From Fidelibacterota bacterium (lineage in GTDB: Bacteria > Fidelibacterota > Marinisomatia > Marinisomatales > TCS55), in assembly GCA_014239505.1 (NCBI GenBank), contig JAAZYT010000118.1, positions 1 through 12,298 on the forward strand: DNA of 12,298 bases. The letters run 5' to 3'. This document shows positions 1 through 7,420 of the stretch, in pieces. A program made the translations under genes and the position numbers. The notes below the pieces were generated by a model. It saw only the letters and a list, made by a program, of their open reading frames with translations. It was not told the origin of the DNA and did no database searches. Positions within the stretch are counted from its first letter, which is position 1. Every line of letters begins with the position of its first letter.

Positions 1-5
1 ATAAC

Positions 6-12
6 AAAGGAG
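6..12 (+). promoter_or_regulatory. Shine-Dalgarno site for the first lipoprotein gene
   Basis: AAAGGAG lies 6 nt upstream of the ATG at 19 and is close to the ideal anti-16S complement at normal spacing. It is the clearest ribosome binding site in the window. Most other genes here have only weak purine-rich leaders or none, as is common in the FCB group. It fixes the start of the first gene. Confidence 0.75.
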
Positions 13-18
13 CAGTAA

Positions 19-501
19 ATGAAGAAATTAATAAGTATATCAACAATATTATTATTTTTGATAGGTTGTGATAATACTTCAAAATCAAATGGATTTATTA
101 AGGATATCGAAGGATCATCTTTTCAAATAGGTAGTCAAACTTCTGTAGATCTAGTGATTGAACTAGATAAGTATTGGGGAGTTGATTACGATAAAATGAG
201 AACATTTTTTGTTGATACACTAAAATCTAGTTTTGAAGGTGGTGAGTCTTTTGAGACATTAGATGGCTTTATCGGACAAGTAAAAGTAGGTATGTTAGAG
301 AACGTTGGTGCGCAAAACTGGTCAATGGATGGCGCTTTTTCAATAGACCTTGACCCTGCAAAAGGCGGAGATTGGGTGAATGCATGGTTTTCAGTTGACG
401 CAACTGATTCTCAGCCAAAAAGAGAAATAGTTGAATATTACTTTGTTAAGAATGGTAAAATCCATGAGTTTTCTCAAAGTAGGCGAGTTATTGTAGATTA
501 A
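19..501 (+). CDS. Small lipoprotein, possibly NTF2/SnoaL-like
   Basis: This is a 160-residue exported lipoprotein of unknown function. Residues 1-16 form a short basic and hydrophobic signal, and the lipobox LIGC places the lipidated cysteine at position 17, followed by D18. The mature part, about residues 25-160, alternates short helical and strand-like segments. It ends in a strand pair around residues 137-158 (EYYFVKNGKIHEF, then SRRVIV). That ending recalls the last strands of NTF2/SnoaL-like cone folds, where a 'GKI' turn is frequent; this is inference from pattern only, and no catalytic residues can be assigned. The start is fixed by AAAGGAG 6 nt upstream and by the signal peptide. The gene is closed by the terminator at 556-584, so it is not co-transcribed with greA. 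What lies upstream is outside the window. Confidence 0.85.
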   Translation: MKKLISISTILLFLIGCDNTSKSNGFIKDIEGSSFQIGSQTSVDLVIELDKYWGVDYDKMRTFFVDTLKSSFEGGESFETLDGFIGQVKVGMLENVGAQNWSMDGAFSIDLDPAKGGDWVNAWFSVDATDSQPKREIVEYYFVKNGKIHEFSQSRRVIVD

Positions 502-511
502 TTATAATTTA

Positions 512-533
512 TTGAAGGTTATAATCCCTTCAA
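512..533 (+). other. Extra hairpin between the lipoprotein gene and its terminator
   Basis: TTGAAGG (512-518) and CCTTCAA (527-533) are perfect 7-nt inverted repeats around an 8-nt loop, starting 11 nt after the stop codon at 499-501. No T-tract follows, so it is not itself an intrinsic terminator. It may be a 3'-UTR stabilising stem next to the true terminator downstream, or chance in an AT-rich spacer. Confidence 0.4.
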
Positions 534-555
534 CTCAGAAAACATATAACGAATG

Positions 556-584
556 AAAAGCCCCTATAGTTATAGGGGCTTTTT
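556..584 (+). terminator. Rho-independent terminator
   Basis: The 8-bp stem GCCCCTAT (560-567) / ATAGGGGC (572-579) encloses the 4-nt loop AGTT. A-tract 556-559 precedes it and a five-T run at 580-584 follows. The GC-rich core followed by T residues is the classical intrinsic terminator layout, and it is unusually GC-rich for this DNA. It lies about 55 nt after the stop of the lipoprotein gene and about 120 nt before greA. It therefore ends the first unit and makes a separate greA promoter likely. The flanking A-tract means it could in principle also work in reverse, but no minus-strand gene reads into it. Confidence 0.92.
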
Positions 585-702
585 CTTACATAAGTAATTT
601 CTAAAAAATGATGATTTTGTATAATTATTCAGTACAAAAATATTATAAAATAAATTTAAGTTATTATTCATATTTAATCTGATTAATTAAGGGAATGTCA
701 AT

Positions 703-1176
703 ATGGCAACTTTGATCTTGCGAGAAACATACCGTGTGCTAGAAGAAGAAATGAAATCTATTGATAAATTAAAAAGAGAGACTTCATTAAAAATTAGAGA
801 TGCAGCTAGTCATGGAGATCTTAAGGAAAATGCGGAATACCATGCTGCTAGGGAAGAACAGAGTCTAATAGTATATAAGAAACAATTAATGCAGTCTTTA
901 GCTCCATTTAGATTTATTGAGAGTCATGAGATTGATACGGATGAGGTAGGATTTGGGAATAAAGTTTCAATAAAAGAAGAAGGCAAAGATGAGGTCGAAG
1001 ACTATTATCTCTTAGGTCCTGTTGAATTTGAGTTGGATCTATATCCTATGATTGTAACCTATCATGCACCTTTTGGTCAAGCTATGATTGGCAAAGAAAT
1101 TGATGATGATTTCACGCTTGAAATTGAGGGTAAAGATATAAAGTTCACAATCACAGCAATTGAAAAAATTACTTAA
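703..1176 (+). CDS. greA: Transcription elongation factor GreA
   Basis: This is a cytoplasmic RNA-polymerase-binding factor that rescues backtracked complexes by stimulating cleavage of the nascent RNA 3' end. The 157 residues match the usual GreA length of about 158. Residues 1-75 form the antiparallel coiled coil that enters the polymerase secondary channel. The tip carries the family signature GDLKENAEYHAA at about 38-49, with D39 and E42 matching the two acidic residues that position the catalytic Mg2+ in E. coli GreA (D41, E44). Residues about 80-157 are the FKBP-like C-terminal domain, with the usual GKE near residue 130. This domain is divergent, with YHAPFGQAMIGKE where most GreA proteins have S-P-G-x-A-L-x-GK. 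The ATG at 703 has AAGGG 9 nt upstream (689-693). The gene appears monocistronic: the terminator at 556-584 lies upstream and a 70-nt gap lies downstream. Confidence 0.93.
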   Translation: MATLILRETYRVLEEEMKSIDKLKRETSLKIRDAASHGDLKENAEYHAAREEQSLIVYKKQLMQSLAPFRFIESHEIDTDEVGFGNKVSIKEEGKDEVEDYYLLGPVEFELDLYPMIVTYHAPFGQAMIGKEIDDDFTLEIEGKDIKFTITAIEKIT

Positions 1177-1246
1177 AATAAATATAAACTAATGCTTATT
1201 TTTCCTCAAAATCTGTATTCATGTCTTACTCTAAACTAGCTTAATT

Positions 1247-1909
1247 ATGAAAAATACTTTTGCAAGAGGTGGCATTGAATTTTTAGCTGTATTCTTAGGA
1301 ATTGGTCTCTCATTTAGTGTTGAAGAATGGAGAGAAGATGCTCAAATAAAAAATCGCTTAAAAAGTGACTATATAAATATTAAAAAAGATCTTGAAAAAG
1401 ATCTTCCATATTTAGAAAGGATAGCTCTCGAACAAGAAAATGCACATGAAAAATCTAAATTGATGATTGAAATGTTAAGACCCGATTCATCTTTTAATTA
1501 TCAAAACTATATGAAGTTGAATGATGAATCAAATGGAGATAATACTTTCTTTGGTGCTCAATCCTCTTATGATGTATCAGTAGCGAGTGGTCGTTTGACT
1601 TATTTTGGAAATGATGAGTTATCAAATGAGATTGGAAAAATATATAGCCATCATTACTATAGAATTCATTATAACGGTGAGCTATTAGATGAAACGTATT
1701 CCCGAGTTGTACCTCGCTTGGTTACTGGCCCAAGTATAAACCATCCGTTGGTTCAAAAAAAGAATCTAATTTTGATAAGGTCGCATAATTATTTAGCTGA
1801 ATTACAATTAATATCTGAAATACAAGAAATTTATATTTTGCGTTGTAAATGGGGTATTGATCAAATAAAAAAAGTAATTGTAATGCTCAATCAAGCTATA
1901 TCAGAATAA
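1247..1909 (+). CDS. DUF6090-like membrane-anchored protein of unknown function
   Basis: This 220-residue protein has one N-terminal membrane segment at about residues 9-25 (GIEFLAVFLGIGLSFSV). It is followed at once by EEWRE and a charged, predominantly helical region (about 30-75, rich in K/D/E/L), then a further helical domain to the C-terminus. The layout of a short N-terminus, one transmembrane helix, an 'xxW-x-E' juxtamembrane motif and a long amphipathic helix is typical of the DUF6090-type family common in marine Bacteroidota and relatives. That assignment is from memory of the pattern and is tentative. No catalytic motif is evident. The start is the only sensible ATG, since an in-frame stop lies just upstream, and no strong Shine-Dalgarno is seen. 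It is the first gene of a tight run that continues with an unknown lipoprotein 11 nt downstream and a TonB-dependent receptor. Confidence 0.8.
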   Translation: MKNTFARGGIEFLAVFLGIGLSFSVEEWREDAQIKNRLKSDYINIKKDLEKDLPYLERIALEQENAHEKSKLMIEMLRPDSSFNYQNYMKLNDESNGDNTFFGAQSSYDVSVASGRLTYFGNDELSNEIGKIYSHHYYRIHYNGELLDETYSRVVPRLVTGPSINHPLVQKKNLILIRSHNYLAELQLISEIQEIYILRCKWGIDQIKKVIVMLNQAISE

Positions 1910-1920
1910 AAATTATTTAG

Positions 1921-2730
1921 ATGAAAAAGATAATCTCATTATTCTTTTTACTCATTGTTTTTTCATGCAGTAAAGTAAATATTCAAGAAAAAAACGATAA
2001 TAATGATTTAGGTGATTTTAGTTCGTTTATAGATGCAAAAAGTTTGAGAATATTTGCAAAAGAAGGAGTTAGTGAGCTATTTTTTAAAAATGTTGGTAAA
2101 GCGTATGAAGCAATGTTTGAAGATGGTTCTAAAATTGATGAATCTATGCGTTTGCATTATTTTTCAACATCTAAAAGTAAGTATGTATATCAAAGGGTAG
2201 GTCTTTTTGCTGAAAATGATCCTAATTTTGATCCTGGAACACCACCAATCCCATTCGATGACAATGCAACCGATTATATTTGGGAAATTAAAGAGAAGGG
2301 TGTCGAGCAAATTGGTGAAGTAATAGAGCATCTTTTACATACAGTAACAAACGTAATATTCTATTTAGCCTATTCTAATGAATGGGATTACAATAATACT
2401 TCTTCATTGTTGAATAAAGCAATGCATGAATCTATTGAAAAAGGAGTCTATGATATTTCTAGTTATGACGAAATAAAAAATGATAAAGAAATCTATAATA
2501 AAATATTAACACAAGAATATGCTTACTGGCTGATTTTAGCTGAATGGGATTATTTTATTATTGCTGGTAAAAAGATGGAAGGAATATCTGGAAATGAAGA
2601 ATTTACTATTGGTACGTCTTCAGAAATTGCATCCCAACTTCCTTTAGGGCACAAACTTTATAAGGAATATATTGAAAAAATATTAAGTATACCTGACTCA
2701 AGTACTATTAAGTTATTATTCCCAAATTAA
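1921..2730 (+). CDS. Lipoprotein of unknown function
   Basis: This is a 269-residue lipoprotein. The signal at residues 1-15 ends in the lipobox VFSC, with the lipidated cysteine at 16. The N-terminal linker at about 17-35 is rich in N, D and K and is probably flexible. The mature domain looks largely helical and carries many aromatic residues, for example TNVIFYLAYSNEWDY near 143-157 and EYAYWLILAEWDYF at 199-212. An EVIEHLLH stretch lies at 133-140; it resembles metallopeptidase helices but does not match HExxH or HxxEH, so no enzyme activity is claimed. I do not recognise the family. It starts 11 nt after the DUF6090-like gene and ends 1 nt before the first possible start of the TonB-dependent receptor. 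Co-expression with that transporter is very likely, and a role as an accessory or substrate-binding lipoprotein is inference only. Confidence 0.82.
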   Translation: MKKIISLFFLLIVFSCSKVNIQEKNDNNDLGDFSSFIDAKSLRIFAKEGVSELFFKNVGKAYEAMFEDGSKIDESMRLHYFSTSKSKYVYQRVGLFAENDPNFDPGTPPIPFDDNATDYIWEIKEKGVEQIGEVIEHLLHTVTNVIFYLAYSNEWDYNNTSSLLNKAMHESIEKGVYDISSYDEIKNDKEIYNKILTQEYAYWLILAEWDYFIIAGKKMEGISGNEEFTIGTSSEIASQLPLGHKLYKEYIEKILSIPDSSTIKLLFPN

Positions 2731-2731
2731 T

Positions 2732-5176
2732 TTGGTGAAGTTATTTAAATATATTTTTTCAATATTCTTTATATTAGCTATAAATGCACAACAAACATCG
2801 ACAATTAGTGGCTTTGTGCGTGATAATGCAACAGGTGAACCACTCTCTTATGTAAATGTATTTGTAGTTATTGGAGACTCTTACAAAGGGTCAGCAACGA
2901 ACCAGGATGGATATTATGTAATCTCGAATTTATTTCCTGGTGAATACAATGTTAATGCTTCCATTATTGGTTACAAAATGACAACAAATAAAGTAACTTT
3001 AGCTAGTGATGAAAAACTACGACTTGATTTTCGACTCAATGTTTCTGCATTAGAAGGTCAAGAAGTGAATGTATCAGCTGAGCGGATTAAATTTCAGCAA
3101 TCAATAGAGAGTAGTCAGATTTCTCTAAATCTTAGAGAAATAAACACAGTGCCTGGTTTTATTGAGGCAGACGTCTTTCGTACTTTACAAATGCTTCCTG
3201 GCGTTCAATCTGGTGGTGATTTTTCAAGTGCGTTATATGTTCGAGGAAGCACACCCGACCAAAACTTGATTATGTTGGATGGAATCACTATTTACAATCC
3301 TTATCATTTGGGCGGAATTTTTTCAACTTTTAATACGGATGCAATAAAAGAAGCCGATTTTCACGCAGGAGGTTTTCCAGCTAGATATGGCGGACGTATG
3401 GGCGCTATTTTAAATGTAATAAATCGTGAAGGAAATACTGAAAAAATAACAGGATCTGGTAATATTTCACTGGTTACGGGTAAGGCTCTTATAGAAGGTC
3501 CATTACCTAAATGGAAAGGAATAAAAGGTTCATGGCTTTTGTCAGGACGCAGAACCTATTTCGATCAATTCATTAATCTTGTTACAGGAACTAAGGGGCA
3601 ATTTCCATATTTTTTTTATGATTATCAGTTTAAAACAAATTTAGATATAAATCAAAATCATCGCTTAACCTATACACGCTTTTATGGTGATGATATATTA
3701 CGTTTTTCAAGTTCTGATCAAAGTAGTAATAATATTGGTGGGACAAGCAAGAATACATATGGAGTTGATTGGCCATGGGGTAATCATACGAATGGCCTTA
3801 CTTGGCGATGGATAGTTTCTCCAAGTGTAGTTGCAAAAACGTTTTTATCTAGTAGTCGCTATCGTTACGATTTTGATTTTTATTTTGATACCAAAGAAAC
3901 CTACATAGATAACGATTCAACCTTTCAAAATAATTTAGCATTTGATGTAGTATATAAAGATATTATTAAAGATCGAACTTTAGAAACTGAGATTATATGG
4001 AAAGCGAATGATAAGCATACTGTTACAAGTGGATTTCAGATTAAAAATATCAATTTTGAGCTAGTAAATAAATTTATAATAACAACACTAGATACTACAT
4101 TTACTGAAAAACCATTGGACATGAGAAATAAGACTCGTGAACTAGCTGCATATATTCAAGATAAATGGAGTGTTACGAATAATTTAAAATTACAAGGTGG
4201 TCTGCGATTGGCCCACTATAATCTCCATGACACGTTATACGTTGAACCTCGAATTGGAATGAAATATAATTTTTCTAGTGATATGTCTTTTAAAATAAAC
4301 TGGGGACGTTATCATCAATTTTTGATTACAGCAAATGATCCAGATGAGAATTTCCGCTTAATTGACCTTTGGTTGGGAGTACCAGAAGATAAACCTGCTA
4401 GTGTATCTGATCATACGATTTTAGGGTTTGAGTATTTTTCACCAGATGATATTCTGTTTAGGGTTGAAACATATTATAAAGATTTTGACAATTTACTGTC
4501 ACTTAAACAGGAAGATGTATACACTGAAAACGAAGATGATGTTCAAACAACAACAATGAATGAATTCTGGGATACGGATGCTTATGCTTATGGTCTGGAA
4601 CTATTAGCTAAAAAAACCTCTGGGAAAATTAAAGGGTGGATAGGATATACGTATGCTAAAACATTTAATTATACACCACCTAATGGTTGGTATGCACCAA
4701 ACCATGATCGTACTCATACATTAAATATCGTCTCGACGATTGAATTGCCAAAATGGGTCTCTGATAATCTAGAGATGAATGCTTCGTTAACGGCATCAAG
4801 TGGTAATCCATATACACCAATTAAAGGTAGGTCATATGATTGGAATCAAGAACTAAATGGAGCTAGAGATGAAGACCAAGCAATAAATCTTGAATGGAAG
4901 TTATCAAATAAATACTTGGTTGACGAAAAGAACAGTGATCGATATCCTCCCTATTTCAGGTTTGATTTAGGTCTTACTAGAAAAAATAGGCGATTATTTA
5001 AATGGAAATATGATTCATATTTTCAAATTATAAATATAACCAATCATAAAAATGCATTATCCTACACTTATCGTACAAACACAGATCAAAGCGTAGGGAA
5101 TAGAGGTGTTGTTGAAAGAGCTGCCATAAATACCTTTCCATTTATGATTTTCACAGGGGTGCAATTTGAGTTTTAG
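2732..5176 (+). CDS. TonB-dependent outer-membrane receptor with carboxypeptidase-regulatory-like N-terminal domain
   Basis: This is an energy-coupled outer-membrane transporter of 814 residues with unknown substrate. Residues 1-20 are a Sec signal peptide. Residues about 24-104 form a carboxypeptidase-regulatory-like beta-sandwich (ISGFVRDNATGEPLSYVNV, then GYYVISNLFPGEY). A TonB-box-like EVNVSA follows at 111-116. The plug domain is at about 125-235 (LPGVQSGGDFSSALYVRGS, LDGITIYNP, GGFPARYGGRMGAILNV). The remainder is a beta-barrel rich in aromatic and amphipathic strands, ending in the terminal Phe expected for Bam-dependent insertion. No ATG is available: translation starts at TTG 2732 or GTG 2735, with no clear Shine-Dalgarno, 1-4 nt after the upstream stop, which suggests translational coupling. 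The 3' end overlaps the DUF4249-type lipoprotein gene by 11 nt. The length suits a FecA-like or small-ligand receptor better than the longer SusC class. Confidence 0.95.
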   Translation: MVKLFKYIFSIFFILAINAQQTSTISGFVRDNATGEPLSYVNVFVVIGDSYKGSATNQDGYYVISNLFPGEYNVNASIIGYKMTTNKVTLASDEKLRLDFRLNVSALEGQEVNVSAERIKFQQSIESSQISLNLREINTVPGFIEADVFRTLQMLPGVQSGGDFSSALYVRGSTPDQNLIMLDGITIYNPYHLGGIFSTFNTDAIKEADFHAGGFPARYGGRMGAILNVINREGNTEKITGSGNISLVTGKALIEGPLPKWKGIKGSWLLSGRRTYFDQFINLVTGTKGQFPYFFYDYQFKTNLDINQNHRLTYTRFYGDDILRFSSSDQSSNNIGGTSKNTYGVDWPWGNHTNGLTWRWIVSPSVVAKTFLSSSRYRYDFDFYFDTKETYIDNDSTFQNNLAFDVVYKDIIKDRTLETEIIWKANDKHTVTSGFQIKNINFELVNKFIITTLDTTFTEKPLDMRNKTRELAAYIQDKWSVTNNLKLQGGLRLAHYNLHDTLYVEPRIGMKYNFSSDMSFKINWGRYHQFLITANDPDENFRLIDLWLGVPEDKPASVSDHTILGFEYFSPDDILFRVETYYKDFDNLLSLKQEDVYTENEDDVQTTTMNEFWDTDAYAYGLELLAKKTSGKIKGWIGYTYAKTFNYTPPNGWYAPNHDRTHTLNIVSTIELPKWVSDNLEMNASLTASSGNPYTPIKGRSYDWNQELNGARDEDQAINLEWKLSNKYLVDEKNSDRYPPYFRFDLGLTRKNRRLFKWKYDSYFQIINITNHKNALSYTYRTNTDQSVGNRGVVERAAINTFPFMIFTGVQFEF
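5155..5159 (+). promoter_or_regulatory. Ribosome binding site inside the receptor gene that supports a TTG start
   Basis: AGGGG lies within the last codons of the TonB-dependent receptor gene, 6 nt before the TTG at 5166. The following gene has no ATG or GTG in frame before its lipobox cysteine. This purine run at good spacing therefore decides the start and supports coupled translation across the 11-nt overlap. Confidence 0.6.
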
Positions 5177-6080
5177 TAAATACATCCAATTATTCATTTC
5201 CGTATATATAATATTTTTAACTGCATGTGAAGTAGATAATAATTGGGAAAAAATAGAGGCAGATTACAATCCAGAACTAATTGTATTTGGATTAATATCT
5301 TTAGATCCTGAAATAGACAGTTTTGTTAAAGTATATAGAACATTAGAACTATCTGAAGAATCAGAAATTGTTATCAATAACGATACAATTGAAAGCGATG
5401 GTAATATTTATATTTTTTCAAATTATGAACCGGCAGGTTTAATTAAAAATGCTGAAGTTTCTATTATATCAAATGGAAATTCTATACCCTTCAATTTTGT
5501 TTCTAGCCGACCCTATGAACGTGAAAAAAATTATTACCTTGATACACTTGGAACATTTACCCCTCAGCCTGGAACTATATACTCACTGAATGTTACTGTT
5601 CCAGGATACCCTTCTGTTAAAGGAGAATTATTATCGCCGGAAATCCCCGTTCTAATTGATTCACTTATTCAAGATACAATTTCAATAAAACGCGATTATG
5701 ATATTGTTTGGGAAAAACTTAATAATGGCAAGGGCATTCTTACAGGAAGATTAGGTGGTGAAAAAGATGGAGAAGTATCGGACTCATTTATTGATTGTAA
5801 TCCAAATTTAGATAGAGTAGTAGATATTCAAGATGGTAGCTACACAGTTGTTGCTAAAATTTGTGATGATGCTCCTTTAGATATTATGTTTCCTTTTAAA
5901 ATTGGTTTAATCACGATGGATGATAATTATTATCAATATTTTATAAAAGGAGAAGGTAGCAAATACAACAACTTCCTCTTAGGTAGTGAAACTACAGCGG
6001 GGTATTCAGTTGGAATTGAAGGCGCATTGGGTGTTTTTGGATCTATTGCATCTACAATGACAACAGTTATTATTAAATAA
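5166..6080 (+). CDS. DUF4249-type lipoprotein, partner of the TonB-dependent receptor
   Basis: This 304-residue lipoprotein has a signal at residues 1-20 with lipobox LTAC, putting the lipidated cysteine at 21. The mature N-terminus (CEVDNNWEKIEADYNPELIV, then FG at 41-42) matches the typical opening of DUF4249 proteins, where a Y-x-P-x-L-V-V-x-G-like strand begins a beta-rich fold. Further beta-strand and turn features follow, such as LIKNAEVSII near 92-101 and a PGTIYSLNVTVPGYPSVKGE segment near 135-154. DUF4249 genes are commonly found next to TonB-dependent receptors in Bacteroidota; the molecular role is not established, and a surface lid or ligand-binding role is inference. Translation starts at TTG 5166 inside the receptor gene, preceded by AGGGG 6 nt upstream. 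No ATG occurs before the lipobox, so this start is needed to keep the signal peptide. It is the last gene of its run and is convergent with the PLP enzyme. Confidence 0.85.
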   Translation: MSFSKYIQLFISVYIIFLTACEVDNNWEKIEADYNPELIVFGLISLDPEIDSFVKVYRTLELSEESEIVINNDTIESDGNIYIFSNYEPAGLIKNAEVSIISNGNSIPFNFVSSRPYEREKNYYLDTLGTFTPQPGTIYSLNVTVPGYPSVKGELLSPEIPVLIDSLIQDTISIKRDYDIVWEKLNNGKGILTGRLGGEKDGEVSDSFIDCNPNLDRVVDIQDGSYTVVAKICDDAPLDIMFPFKIGLITMDDNYYQYFIKGEGSKYNNFLLGSETTAGYSVGIEGALGVFGSIASTMTTVIIK

Positions 6081-6125
6081 AATTGATTAATACTTAACGA
6101 TGTGAAAAAAAATAAAAGTAACGAC

Positions 6126-7319
6126 TTATAAGCTTTCTAAAGTTTTCCTAAAATCTTCAATAATATCATCTATATTTTCTATACCTACTGAGCAGCGTAA
6201 CATATTTTCAGGAATACCTAGTAGTTCTCTCTCTTCAGAAGTGTTTTCAACATGACTGGTAGTCTTTGGTGGACCCACAATAGTCTCTACTGAGCCTAAA
6301 TGAGCGGCTGCATGCGCAAATCTTAATTTTGATATAAAACTAGGTATTACGTTTTCTTCTCCATTGAGGGTAAAGCTAAGTACTCCTCCAAAACCTTTCA
6401 TTTGAGATTGTGCAATCTTATAACCGGAGTTGGTCTCTAGTCCTGGATAGTACACTTGATCAATTTTTGGGTGATTTAATAACCAATTAGCTAACTTTAA
6501 AGCATTAGAATTATGTTTTTCTACTCTCAAAGCGAGGGTTTTCATGCCACGTAATATAAGATATGCAGCATTAGGTGCTAAAGAAGCCCCATTAATCTCT
6601 CTAAAATGAAATATTCGATGAATGTTGTCTTTATCACCACAAACAAGACCTCCTAGGGCATCTGAATGTCCACATAAAAATTTGGTCGCACTATGAATGA
6701 CTATATCGGCACCTAAGCTTAATGGACTTTGATTGATGGGTGTTGCCAAAGTGTTATCTACAACAACTAATGCTCTAGCTTTTTTTGCAATGTCAGATAA
6801 CCATTTTATATTTTGTATTTTAAGTGTGGGGTTTGTTGGTGTCTCTAAATAAAGTAATTGGCAATTCTCATTTATTTTTTGTTCAATCAATTTGTGATCA
6901 GTGGTATCACAAAGCTCTACTTTAATATCAAATCTAGGCAAGAACTCTAAAAATATTTTGCTAGTTCCACCGTAAGTATCTTTGCCTGCAACAACGGTAT
7001 CTCCAGGTTTGAGATTCGCAAATAAAATATTACTAATTGCTGCCATCCCACTAGAAAAGCTAGTAGCCGCTTCAGCATCCTCTAGTATTCGTATTTTCTC
7101 CTCTAGAACGCTTACTGTTGGGTTTGTATTTCTACCATAAATATGCCCTGGTTTGTCACCTTTAGATACTTTTTCCCATTCATCGAGATCTTTATATGCA
7201 TAGGCTACGCTATTTACGGTAGGAGTTTGTGTTGCTCCATCAGGAAAAGATTTGGTCTCGCCGCCCCAGACCGATTGCGTTTCTGATTTAATTTTTTTCC
7301 AAGTAATTTGTTTTTTCAT
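6126..7319 (-). CDS. Cystathionine gamma-synthase-family PLP enzyme (Cys/Met trans-sulfuration)
   Basis: This is a cytoplasmic fold-type I PLP enzyme of 397 residues, the usual family length. Visible active-site residues are YGR at 61-63 (phosphate contact from the neighbouring subunit), SSGMAA at 89-94 (phosphate cup), DTYGGT at 114-119 (Y116 stacks on the PLP ring), ETPTNPT at 159-165, D188 in VVVDNT (pyridine nitrogen) and the Schiff-base lysine K213 in SATKFLCGHSDALGG. The C-terminal LRCSVGIE (374-381) carries R375, which binds substrate carboxylate. All essentials are intact. The segment HLGSVETIVGPPKTTSHVE (about 340-358) departs from the common E-S-L-G...MTH pattern of classical MetB and cystathionine gamma-lyases. 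Substrate specificity (gamma-synthase, gamma-lyase, methionine gamma-lyase or O-acyl-homoserine sulfhydrylase) is therefore open and no symbol is given. It is monocistronic, convergent with the DUF4249 gene across 45 nt and divergent from the nuclease-like gene across 101 nt. Confidence 0.93.
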   Translation of the reverse strand: MKKQITWKKIKSETQSVWGGETKSFPDGATQTPTVNSVAYAYKDLDEWEKVSKGDKPGHIYGRNTNPTVSVLEEKIRILEDAEAATSFSSGMAAISNILFANLKPGDTVVAGKDTYGGTSKIFLEFLPRFDIKVELCDTTDHKLIEQKINENCQLLYLETPTNPTLKIQNIKWLSDIAKKARALVVVDNTLATPINQSPLSLGADIVIHSATKFLCGHSDALGGLVCGDKDNIHRIFHFREINGASLAPNAAYLILRGMKTLALRVEKHNSNALKLANWLLNHPKIDQVYYPGLETNSGYKIAQSQMKGFGGVLSFTLNGEENVIPSFISKLRFAHAAAHLGSVETIVGPPKTTSHVENTSEERELLGIPENMLRCSVGIENIDDIIEDFRKTLESL

Positions 7320-7420
7320 TAATCTTTAATATAAGTTGACATAAGATTACCAAAAATATTTCAAAATATTATGTAATTTTATCGACAATTAATTAATAGT
7401 TTTATAAACTAATAGGAAAA

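Noticed and set aside
616..660. TTTG / TAnnTTTG Bacteroidota-type promoter or sigma70-like TTGTAT/TATTAT before greA
   Set aside because: The TTTG to TAAATTTA distance is too long, and the sigma70-like pair matches poorly. AT-rich spacer makes such hits expected by chance.
1175..1202. Possible terminator after greA (AAAATAA ... TTATTTT)
   Set aside because: The stem is 7 bp of A/T only with a 14-nt loop and too weak to call.
2317..2340. EVIEHLLH in the 269-residue lipoprotein as a zinc-peptidase motif
   Set aside because: It fits neither HExxH nor the inverted HxxEH arrangement, and no third ligand can be proposed.
6081..6125. Bidirectional terminator between the convergent DUF4249 and PLP-enzyme genes
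   Set aside because: The 45-nt spacer has an A-run but no stable inverted repeat.
7351..7370. AAAATATT direct repeat as an operator
   Set aside because: It is a short A/T-only repeat and not distinguishable from background composition.
7336..7372. TTGACA at 7336-7341 as a -35 box in the divergent intergenic region
   Set aside because: The best -10-like TATTAT (7367-7372) is 25 nt away, and TATTTC at 7357-7362 is only 15 nt away and weak. There is no convincing pair.
7382..7410. TCGACA-17 nt-TAAACT as a promoter for the nuclease-like gene
   Set aside because: Spacing is right, but transcription would start only a few nt before the ATG at 7421. The -10 matches four of six in very AT-rich DNA, so chance is likely.
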